In this document: positions 1-5,856 of the stretch, piece after piece | Layout of the letters: each line of letters begins with the position of its first letter | Numbering within the stretch: position 1 is the first letter of the stretch | DNA from: a bacterium | GTDB lineage: Bacteria; Planctomycetota; Planctomycetia; Pirellulales; Pirellulaceae | Reading direction: 5' to 3' | DNA length: 6,184 nt | Assembly (NCBI GenBank): GCA_030432015.1 | Contig: JAUIHJ010000512.1 | Coordinates: 1-6,184 of the forward strand | Translations under genes and position numbers: made by a program | Notes under the pieces: generated by a model | Told to the model about the DNA's origin: nothing | What the model saw: the letters and a program-made list of their open reading frames with translations, nothing else | The model's database searches: none

Positions 1-447
1 ACGTTTGCCAACTTACCCGAGGGAACCCGGGCGATTGCATTGCCCGACAACAGCTACAATCGATCTTCGCCATTCCTGCGCGTCTTCGGCCGGCCGGAGA
101 GTACCAGCGTCTGCGAGTGTGAACGCGTCCAATCCGCCAGTCTCGCGCAGAGTTTGCACTTGATCAACGCCGCGGATATCAAGGCGAAGCTGGCGACGGG
201 CAACGGTCGTGCCGACCGATTATCGAAAGAGGAAGTGCCGGCCGCGGAGAAGGTCGCTGAGTTGTACATGGCCGCGTTTTCGCGTCAGCCGCGGCCAGAG
301 GAGCTCAAGACGGCCGTTGACTACCTGGCCGAAGCACGCACCGATGCGGCCGGTAAACCCATCGGGCAGGCGCAGGCGACGCGCGAGAATTTTCAGGATC
401 TGCTCTGGGCGCTGATCAACACCAAGGAATTCTTGTTCAATCATTAA
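1..447 (+). CDS. DUF1553 (PSD1) domain protein, C-terminal part only
   Basis: The reading frame is open from base 1, so this is the last 148 residues of a longer protein that begins before the window. Proteins of this type usually have an N-terminal planctomycete cytochrome c-like domain (PSCyt1), then DUF1549 and DUF1553; only the end of DUF1553 is visible here. Recognisable family signatures are FGRPESTSVCECER at visible residues 29-42, a following segment of the type 'S-L-x-Q-S-L-H-L-I-N', an 'ELYMAAFSRQPRPEEL' helix, and the terminal DLLWALINTKEFLFNH, which is the usual ending of the family. The natural end is therefore intact. The molecular function is unknown; a cell-envelope location is inferred from full-length relatives. 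It lies 51 bp upstream of the PPC-domain gene on the same strand, which is the common planctomycete order, and is probably co-transcribed with it. Confidence 0.93.
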   Translation, partial: TFANLPEGTRAIALPDNSYNRSSPFLRVFGRPESTSVCECERVQSASLAQSLHLINAADIKAKLATGNGRADRLSKEEVPAAEKVAELYMAAFSRQPRPEELKTAVDYLAEARTDAAGKPIGQAQATRENFQDLLWALINTKEFLFNH

Positions 448-459
448 CGTCCCACGCAT

Positions 460-475
460 CCCTGGGCTGGCAGGG
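460..475 (+). other. short GC-rich stem-loop between the DUF1553 and PPC genes
   Basis: CCCTG (460-464) can pair with CAGGG (471-475) around a six-base loop GGCTGG. It lies in the 51-bp gap after the DUF1553 stop codon. No T-run follows, so it does not look like an intrinsic terminator. It could be an RNA-processing or stabilising element, or chance in GC-rich DNA. Confidence 0.25.
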
Positions 476-487
476 TAACTCGAAATC

Positions 488-491
488 GGAA
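488..491 (+). promoter_or_regulatory. weak ribosome binding site of the PPC-domain gene
   Basis: GGAA ends seven bases before the ATG at 499. No better Shine-Dalgarno-like sequence precedes the in-frame ATG at 511, so this weakly favours the upstream start. Confidence 0.4.
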
Positions 492-498
492 CCAACGA

Positions 499-2775
499 AT
501 GTGGCACCGCATGTCTCACTTCTATCAGCGTCTTGTCCTCCACGCCTTGCTCTTGACGGTCGCTGCCGCCGGCGGCGTTTCGATGGCTTCGGCCCAATCG
601 GTTTGCCTGCCCGCGCCCCGCTTGCTAACGACGATGCCGATGGGCGGGCAAGTTGGCACGGAAGCGGAAGTTGTGATTTCCGGTGAATCGATCGATGACG
701 TCGACCAGCTGTTGTTCTCCAGCCCGGCCATCACTGCCAGACCCAAGCAGGACGATGGAAAACCGGTGCCCAATACGTTTGTGGTCACGATTGCTGACGA
801 TTGTCCGGTCGGCATTCACGAAGCACGCGTCATGTCGCGACTGGGGATTTCATCGGCACGGGCCTTTACCGTTGGTGCGTTGCCCGAAGTCACGCAACGG
901 CAGCCGAGCCCATCGGTCGATTCTGCGTTGCCGCTGGAGGTCGATTCGATCTGTAATGCGACATTGCCCGTCCGTGCGGCAAACCACTACTCGTTCAACG
1001 CAACGCAAGGCCAACGGATCATCGTCGATTGTGCGGCCAAAGGCATCGATTCCAAAATGAACCCCGTGCTGATTATTGCCGACCAGCAGGGACGCGATCT
1101 GGTGGTCGAGCGGCGGGGCGGGGCACTCGACTTCACCGTCCCGGAAGATGGAGTGTATCTCATCAAAGTGCACGAGCTGACGTTTAAGGGCGGTCCAGAG
1201 TGTTTCTATCGGTTGGCCGTCCAGGCGGTCACTGCCGATGCTCCGGTCACGCGATTACCGAGTACCCGATCAGTGAGTTCTTTCTCTTGGCCCCCTGCGG
1301 GGCTCCCGCCAGCGCCGGCGGAACAAGAGCTTGAACCGAACAATCAGCACGCTCAGGCCCAGACGATTTCGTTGCCCTGCGACATTGGCGGAAGTTTCTA
1401 TCCCGCGGCGGATGTGGATACCTTCGAGTTTACCGCCTCGCAGGGCGATGTCTGGTGGGTGGAGGTCGCTTCCGAGCGGCTCGGCCGGCCCACCGATCCC
1501 GCGATCATTGTCCAACGCGTCAGCGGGGAAGGGGAGGCGGAGACGTTGACCGATGTCGCCGAGTTGACGGATATCGCCAGCCCGGTCAAACGATCCAGCA
1601 ATGCGTACGCCTATGACGGTCCGCCGTACAACGCGGGCTCATCAGACATTCTTGGCAAAGTCGAGATCAAGGAAGGCGGACGTTATCGCCTGCAGTTGTC
1701 TGACCTGTTTGGTGGTACCCGCAACGATCCTCGCAACGTTTACCGCTTGATCATTCGCAAAGCGGCGCCTGATTTCGCGCTGGTCGCCTGGGCCTTGCAC
1801 ATGGAACTGCGTAACGGCGACCGCAACGCCCTGTCCAAGCCGATTGCCCTGCGTGGTGGATCGACCATCGCCTGGGAAGTGGTCGCGGTTCGACGCGACG
1901 GCTTTGCGGGTGAAATTGAATTGGCGATGGAGAACTTGCCAGCGGGAGTGACCGCCGCCGGGCTGAAGATCCCGGCTGGTCAGTCTCGCGGTATAATGTT
2001 GCTGACCGCCGAGCAGGATGCGCCGCGCGGGTTGGCGATCGCGCGTTTCGTCGGGCGCGCCGAGGTCGACGGTGTCGAGGTGATTCGCCCCTGCCAGACG
2101 GCCTCGATGGCCTGGCCGGTCCCCAATGCCTGGTCTGAGATTCCAGCACCTCGCTTGCTAGCGGATATCCCGGTGTCGGTGGGAGCATCAGAATTTGCAC
2201 CGATTTCGCTGGCCGCGGCCGAGAGCAAAGTTTGGGAGGCAACTGCCGGCGAGACCCTGAAGATTCCACTGGCGCACGTTCGTCGCGAAGAATTCTCGGG
2301 CAGTTCGATGGGGCTGCGGGCTTTTGGTGCCGGCTTCGAGGGCACGCCCAAGTTTGATGTGCCCCTGAGTGCGGATCAGTCCGAGGCGGTCCTTAATCTG
2401 GCCGCATTGAAAACACCACCGGGCGATTACTTGATTGCGTTCTACGGCAGCGCCGTCGCGAAGTATCGTTCTAATCCCGACGCGGTCTTGCAGGCCGAAC
2501 TGGCCCATCAGCGCGCCCAGCAGCAAGCGACCAAAGCGGCTCAGGCCGCCCAACAGGCCAGCGACCAGGCGGCGGCTGCGGCGTCGGATCAGAAGTCGGA
2601 ACTTGAGCAGGCCGCGGCCGAGTTGGCCAAGCAGAAAGCGGCTGCCGATGCCACGCTGGCTGCCGCCGAGAAACGGTTGCAAGCGGCGAAAAAACAAGCG
2701 CAGCCCAAGGACATTGTCGATATTATTGTGTCACAACCCATTGCCATTCGCATCCAACCCGCGGAATCAAAATGA
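499..2775 (+). CDS. secreted pre-peptidase C-terminal (PPC) domain protein with C-terminal coiled coil
   Basis: This 758-residue exported protein probably acts outside the cytoplasmic membrane. The signal peptide has a hydrophobic core at about residues 12-27 and a likely cleavage after ASA (30-32). An IPT/TIG-like beta domain follows at about 36-125 (with 'MPMGGQVGTEAEVVISGESI'). A first PPC-like beta domain spans about 150-244 (HYSFNATQGQ near 163) and ends in FYRLAVQAV. A Pro-rich linker at about 250-275 leads to a second PPC-like domain, about 279-420, with ELEPNNQHAQA and ADVDTFEFTASQGD, ending in YRLIIRK. An Ig-like region covers roughly 421-520. An Ala/Gln/Lys/Glu-rich helical stretch at about 661-734 precedes the final strand PKDIVDIIVSQPIAIRI. 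PPC domains are non-catalytic beta-sandwiches in many secreted proteins; no catalytic motif is visible. It sits between DUF1553 and DUF1501 genes and overlaps the latter by 4 bases. The start at 499 is preferred; ATG 511 is possible and would keep the signal peptide. Confidence 0.9.
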   Translation: MWHRMSHFYQRLVLHALLLTVAAAGGVSMASAQSVCLPAPRLLTTMPMGGQVGTEAEVVISGESIDDVDQLLFSSPAITARPKQDDGKPVPNTFVVTIADDCPVGIHEARVMSRLGISSARAFTVGALPEVTQRQPSPSVDSALPLEVDSICNATLPVRAANHYSFNATQGQRIIVDCAAKGIDSKMNPVLIIADQQGRDLVVERRGGALDFTVPEDGVYLIKVHELTFKGGPECFYRLAVQAVTADAPVTRLPSTRSVSSFSWPPAGLPPAPAEQELEPNNQHAQAQTISLPCDIGGSFYPAADVDTFEFTASQGDVWWVEVASERLGRPTDPAIIVQRVSGEGEAETLTDVAELTDIASPVKRSSNAYAYDGPPYNAGSSDILGKVEIKEGGRYRLQLSDLFGGTRNDPRNVYRLIIRKAAPDFALVAWALHMELRNGDRNALSKPIALRGGSTIAWEVVAVRRDGFAGEIELAMENLPAGVTAAGLKIPAGQSRGIMLLTAEQDAPRGLAIARFVGRAEVDGVEVIRPCQTASMAWPVPNAWSEIPAPRLLADIPVSVGASEFAPISLAAAESKVWEATAGETLKIPLAHVRREEFSGSSMGLRAFGAGFEGTPKFDVPLSADQSEAVLNLAALKTPPGDYLIAFYGSAVAKYRSNPDAVLQAELAHQRAQQQATKAAQAAQQASDQAAAAASDQKSELEQAAAELAKQKAAADATLAAAEKRLQAAKKQAQPKDIVDIIVSQPIAIRIQPAESK
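2763..2766 (+). promoter_or_regulatory. ribosome binding site of the DUF1501 gene inside the PPC gene
   Basis: GGAA within GCGGAATCAAAATGA lies five bases before the ATG at 2772. It is inside the last codons of the PPC gene, so ribosomes ending there could restart directly on the overlapping ATGA. Confidence 0.55.
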
Positions 2776-4226
2776 GCGCATCACCCAGCACATCCTCGCC
2801 CTGGTGTTGTCCCGGACCAAGGGGCGTTGGCCCTGGCAGCCGCCGCAGTTTCATGCGGTTGGGACTGGCTGGATTCGCAAGTCTCAGCTTGCCTGGCATC
2901 ATGCGGCTGCAGGCTGCGAGCCCCACCAGTGGCGACGCCCCTGCCCCGGGCGAGCGTGAAAAGACGGCCGTCATCATGGTTTGGAAGCCTGGCGGCTGCT
3001 CGCATATCGACACCTACGATCCCAAGCCTCAGGCCGGCAGCGAATACCGTGGCCCCTTCAGTACGATTCCGACCAAAGTGGCCGGAATGCGATTTACGGA
3101 GCTACTCCCGCGTCAGGCGCAAATCGCCGACAAGTTCACGATTCTCCGCAGCATGTACCAGGGCGCTGGCGGACACCCGGCCGGTTCGATGCAGATGCTT
3201 TCGGGCGACTCGGACACGCGGGACAAGCCAAAGCCGCGGCTCCCCGATTGGATGTCGGTGACCAACTACCTGCGTTCCTTGGAGGGTCCCAGGACCAATC
3301 CGCTGCCAGCCTATGTCGGGGTGAACCCGCCGACGTCGTACAACGGGCCCGCTTACCTGGGCGACGCCTATTCACCGTTTTCCGTCACCGGCGACCCAAG
3401 TTCGCCCAACTTCGTGGTTCCCAACATCGGTCTCACGGATCAGCATGAAATCAAACGCTTGGGACGTCGTGCCACGCTGCGCCAGAAGCTTGACACGCTG
3501 GAACGCGCCTTCGACCAGCAGGGCGAGCTGGGGGCGCTCGACGAATTCGAAACCCAGGCCATGACTTTGTTGACCAACCCCCGGACCAAGGTCGCGTTTG
3601 ACTTGAGCCAGGAAGACGACCGCACGCGCGACCGATATGGTCGCAACACGTGGGGACAGCAACTGCTGCTCGCTCGCCGGCTGATCGAGGCGGGTGTCGA
3701 AGTGTTGACGAGCAGCCTCCGCGGACCGCTCTGTGGTCGCGTGCAGAACTGGGACGACCATGCCGTCAACCATCATGTTTTTGATGCTTTGCGTTTTCGC
3801 GCCGAAGCGTACGACCAGGCTGTCTCAGCACTGATCGAAGACATTTATGAACGAGGGCTCGACAAACGCGTGTTGGTGGTGGTGACCGGCGAATTCGGTC
3901 GGACGCCCAAGATCAGCCATTCCCCGAGCACCGGTGCAGGCAACGCGAGTGCTCCGGCTGGCACCAAGCAACCCGGGCGTGATCATTGGCCGCGGGCCTT
4001 TTCCAATCTGTGGGCAGGCGGCGGGATTCAGACGGGACAAGTTATTGGCGCCACCGACAAACGCGGCGAGGACGCGGTCGAGCGGCGTTGCAGCGCGGGT
4101 GACTTCCTGGCTACGATCTATCACCACCTGGGCATCGATGCTTCGAACACATTGATTGAAGATTTCAACGGTCGCCCCACGCCGATTGTCGACCACGGGA
4201 AACCAATTTCCGAACTGCTGGGCTGA
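2772..4226 (+). CDS. DUF1501 family protein (alkaline phosphatase/sulfatase-like superfamily), Tat signal
   Basis: The protein has 484 residues, within the usual length of DUF1501 proteins. The N-terminus carries a twin-arginine motif SRRSFMRL (23-30) and a hydrophobic stretch to about 48, ending near LQA, so export by the Tat pathway in folded form is likely. Family motifs follow in order: VWKPGGCSHIDTYDPKP (70-86), GGHPAGSMQMLSG (133-145), NTWGQQLLLARRLIEAGVEV (292-311), WDDHAVNHHVFD (327-338), VTGEFGRTPKIS (371-382), GRDHWPRAFSNLWAGGG (402-418) and FLATIYHHLGID (445-456). The Asp/His-rich motifs match the metal-binding layout of the alkaline phosphatase-like fold. The catalytic activity and substrate of DUF1501 proteins are not established, and there is no C-x-P-x-R sulfatase motif. 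The start is set by the ATGA overlap with the PPC gene and an RBS at 2763; the later Met28 would lose the twin arginine. It probably works with the DUF1553 and PPC proteins in the envelope. Confidence 0.96.
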   Translation: MSASPSTSSPWCCPGPRGVGPGSRRSFMRLGLAGFASLSLPGIMRLQAASPTSGDAPAPGEREKTAVIMVWKPGGCSHIDTYDPKPQAGSEYRGPFSTIPTKVAGMRFTELLPRQAQIADKFTILRSMYQGAGGHPAGSMQMLSGDSDTRDKPKPRLPDWMSVTNYLRSLEGPRTNPLPAYVGVNPPTSYNGPAYLGDAYSPFSVTGDPSSPNFVVPNIGLTDQHEIKRLGRRATLRQKLDTLERAFDQQGELGALDEFETQAMTLLTNPRTKVAFDLSQEDDRTRDRYGRNTWGQQLLLARRLIEAGVEVLTSSLRGPLCGRVQNWDDHAVNHHVFDALRFRAEAYDQAVSALIEDIYERGLDKRVLVVVTGEFGRTPKISHSPSTGAGNASAPAGTKQPGRDHWPRAFSNLWAGGGIQTGQVIGATDKRGEDAVERRCSAGDFLATIYHHLGIDASNTLIEDFNGRPTPIVDHGKPISELLG

Positions 4227-4283
4227 GCGACGAGCGATTGCGACCACACCACACTTGCGTAGACAAGAGACGGGACCGAGATC

Positions 4284-5276
4284 ATGGCACGCATTCGTTG
4301 GGGAATTCTAAGCACGGCAAAAATCGGGACCGAAAAGGTTATCCCGGCAATGCAGCAGGGCCGCCTGTGCCAGGTTGCGGCCATCGCATCACGGTCGCTG
4401 GAAACCGCCACCACGGTCGCCGGACAGCTTGGCATTCCTCAGGCGTACGGTAGTTATGAAGAATTGCTCGCCGATCCAAACATCGATGCGATTTACAATC
4501 CGCTGCCGAATCACTTACACGTCCCGTGGTCAATCCGGGCCTTGCAAGCGGGCAAGCATGTACTGTGTGAGAAGCCGATCGGCCTCTCGTCGGCCGAGGG
4601 GCAGCAGTTAGTGGACGCCGGTGACCAGCATCCAACACTGAAATTGATGGAGGCGTTCATGTATCGCCATCATCCTCAGTGGCAACGCGCCCGCGAGATT
4701 GTCCGCGCAGGCGGCATCGGGCAATTACTGACGATTCAGTCTGCCTTCAGCTACTTTAACGACGACGCCAATAACATTCGTAACATGGCGGAGATCGGCG
4801 GCGGCGGCCTCATGGATATTGGTTGCTATCCGATTTCCGTGTCACGTTTCATGTTCGAGTCCGAGCCCCGGCGGGTCATCGGTTGCCTTGATCAAGATCC
4901 GAATTTCAAGACGGACCGCCGGGCTTCGGTGGTCCTTGATTTTGGCGGCCTAACGTCCACGTTTACCTGTTCGACACAGATGACGCCGTATCAGCGGGTC
5001 AATCTGTTCGGTGACCGGGGCCGCGTCGAAATCGAAATCCCTTTCAACGCCCCGCCGGACCGACCATGCAAGTTGTGGCATCATCGGACCCATGAAGCCA
5101 CCGAGGAGCTGACGTTGGCGGCCTGTAATCAGTACACGATACAGGGTGACCTGTTTGCGCAAGCAATCCTGGACGACACTCCCGTGCCGACGCCCATTGG
5201 CGACGCGGTGTCGAATATGAAAGTGATCGAAGCGATCGTCACGAGCGGTGAAACGGGTTGCTGGGTGGACGTCTAG
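4284..5276 (+). CDS. Gfo/Idh/MocA family NAD(P)-dependent oxidoreductase
   Basis: A complete 330-residue cytoplasmic enzyme of normal family length. The N-terminal Rossmann domain (about 1-120) begins RIRWGILSTAKIG, a variant dinucleotide-binding loop in which the usual G-x-G-x-x-G is replaced by GILSTAKIG. The family motif CEKPI (95-99) carries the conserved Lys97. The C-terminal alpha/beta domain has EAFMYRHHPQW (123-133) and GGGGLMDIGCYPI (172-184), which contains the probable catalytic Tyr182. These features fit the subgroup that includes dihydrodiol dehydrogenase and D-xylose dehydrogenase-type enzymes, which oxidise or reduce a sugar or diol hydroxyl with NAD(P); the real substrate cannot be told from sequence. 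There is no signal peptide. It lies 57 bp after the DUF1501 gene without an obvious terminator, so read-through is possible. GGGA at 4272-4275 or GAG at 4278-4280 could serve as the ribosome binding site; both are weak. Confidence 0.95.
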   Translation: MARIRWGILSTAKIGTEKVIPAMQQGRLCQVAAIASRSLETATTVAGQLGIPQAYGSYEELLADPNIDAIYNPLPNHLHVPWSIRALQAGKHVLCEKPIGLSSAEGQQLVDAGDQHPTLKLMEAFMYRHHPQWQRAREIVRAGGIGQLLTIQSAFSYFNDDANNIRNMAEIGGGGLMDIGCYPISVSRFMFESEPRRVIGCLDQDPNFKTDRRASVVLDFGGLTSTFTCSTQMTPYQRVNLFGDRGRVEIEIPFNAPPDRPCKLWHHRTHEATEELTLAACNQYTIQGDLFAQAILDDTPVPTPIGDAVSNMKVIEAIVTSGETGCWVDV

Positions 5277-5285
5277 CCTTTTCTT

Positions 5286-5301
5286 GCAGCCGCCGCGCTG
5301 C
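5286..5301 (+). other. stem-loop just after the oxidoreductase gene
   Basis: GCAGC (5286-5290) can pair with GCTGC (5297-5301) around a CGCCGC loop, starting nine bases after the oxidoreductase stop codon. The T-rich stretch (CTTTTCTT) lies before rather than after the stem, so it is not a typical intrinsic terminator. It may still mark the transcript end, or be chance in GC-rich DNA. Confidence 0.25.
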
Positions 5302-5303
5302 GC

Positions 5304-5340
5304 AGTTCGCAATTGAACTTTTGGCGATCTGGACTAGGCT
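5304..5340 (+). promoter_or_regulatory. weak candidate promoter with overlapping dyad, upstream of the small secreted protein
   Basis: The 121-bp gap before the next gene holds TTGAAC (5313-5318), 4 of 6 matches to a sigma-70 -35 box. Sixteen bases later is TAGGCT (5335-5340), a poor -10 with 3 of 6 matches. A perfect 5-bp dyad, AGTTC-GCAATT-GAACT (5304-5319), overlaps the -35 element and could be an operator half-site pair. Planctomycete promoters often depart from the E. coli consensus, so this is a suggestion only. Confidence 0.25.
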
Positions 5341-5387
5341 GGATCTTATCGTCCCCTGCTCCTCTCTTGTCTCCGCTTTCCCCCTTC

Positions 5388-5391
5388 GGAG
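5388..5391 (+). promoter_or_regulatory. ribosome binding site that selects a GTG start
   Basis: GGAG in CGGAGATCACCGTG lies six bases before the GTG at 5398, an ideal spacing. The next in-frame ATG (5413) has no Shine-Dalgarno-like sequence at suitable distance, so this site decides the start in favour of GTG. Confidence 0.65.
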
Positions 5392-5397
5392 ATCACC

Positions 5398-5841
5398 GTG
5401 ATCGCATTTCGAATGAACCCGCGTTGGTTGATGGCTGCCAGTCTGTTGGCCGCCGGAATGGTTGTTTCGGCCGCTTTTGCCGCGACCCCAGAGGATTCTG
5501 TGAGCCAAGCCGCTCGGTCCGTGGAGATCGCGCGGTTGCGGTTCAAGTTGTACGAACGCGTCGACTATCCGCTGCGGATGCGGCAATTGCAGAACGAGAT
5601 CAAACTGCAGGAAGCGTGCGTTGACTCCTTGCGCCGGCGGGTCAAGGAGACCGATCGGTTTCGCTATGCGGAAGGGCTGTTCACCACGACCGAGATCCTG
5701 CGGTTAGAACTGTTGCGAGCGGAATTGTCGCTGCAGAACTCCCAGCACGAATTGCAATTGCTGGAGCGGCACAATCAGGACGAACGTCGTCTGCACCGGC
5801 TGTTGATCGAAACTGCTCAACGGCAGACCATGATGCGTTAG
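5398..5841 (+). CDS. small secreted alpha-helical (coiled-coil) protein of unknown function
   Basis: A 147-residue protein that I do not recognise as a named family. The start is GTG 5398, chosen for its ribosome binding site. The signal peptide has a hydrophobic core at about residues 11-28 and probable cleavage after AFA (26-28). The mature part, about 118 residues, is almost wholly charged amphipathic helix: one helix at about 33-85 (with 'SVEIARLRFKLYERVDYPL' and SLRRRVKE) and one at about 97-142, joined near FRYAEGLFTT. The second half, with aromatic-x-x-Gly then a T-E-I-L-R-L-E-L-L helix, resembles the hairpin pattern of TolC-type outer membrane efflux proteins, but there is no beta-barrel segment and the length is about a third of such proteins. 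A periplasmic helical hairpin, perhaps an adaptor or structural protein, is an inference. There is a single cysteine, Cys74. It ends 15 bp from the converging Rrf2 gene. Confidence 0.82.
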   Translation: MIAFRMNPRWLMAASLLAAGMVVSAAFAATPEDSVSQAARSVEIARLRFKLYERVDYPLRMRQLQNEIKLQEACVDSLRRRVKETDRFRYAEGLFTTTEILRLELLRAELSLQNSQHELQLLERHNQDERRLHRLLIETAQRQTMMR

Positions 5842-5856
5842 CCTAAGTGCGTTCCA

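Noticed and set aside
1751..2269. Long minus-strand open frame (172 codons) antisense to the PPC gene
   Set aside because: Its translation is rich in Arg, Pro and Ser with no domain or signal, as expected of a shadow frame in GC-rich DNA; the plus-strand frame has clear domain structure.
2188..2697. Minus-strand open frame (169 codons) opposite the coiled-coil region
   Set aside because: The Leu/Gly/Arg-rich translation is the mirror of the Ala/Gln/Lys repeats on the plus strand; no recognisable motif or ribosome binding site.
2479..2700. Possible DNA tandem repeat
   Set aside because: The repetition is in amino-acid composition (Ala, Gln, Lys); the codons vary and no fixed DNA repeat unit is seen.
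2435..2959. Plus-strand frame of 174 codons bridging the PPC and DUF1501 genes
   Set aside because: It overlaps two well-supported genes out of frame, and its Arg/Pro-rich composition is that of a shadow frame.
5313..5340. Sigma-54 type promoter (TGGC...TTGC-like) before the small secreted gene
   Set aside because: TGGCGA is present, but no GC element lies at the required spacing.
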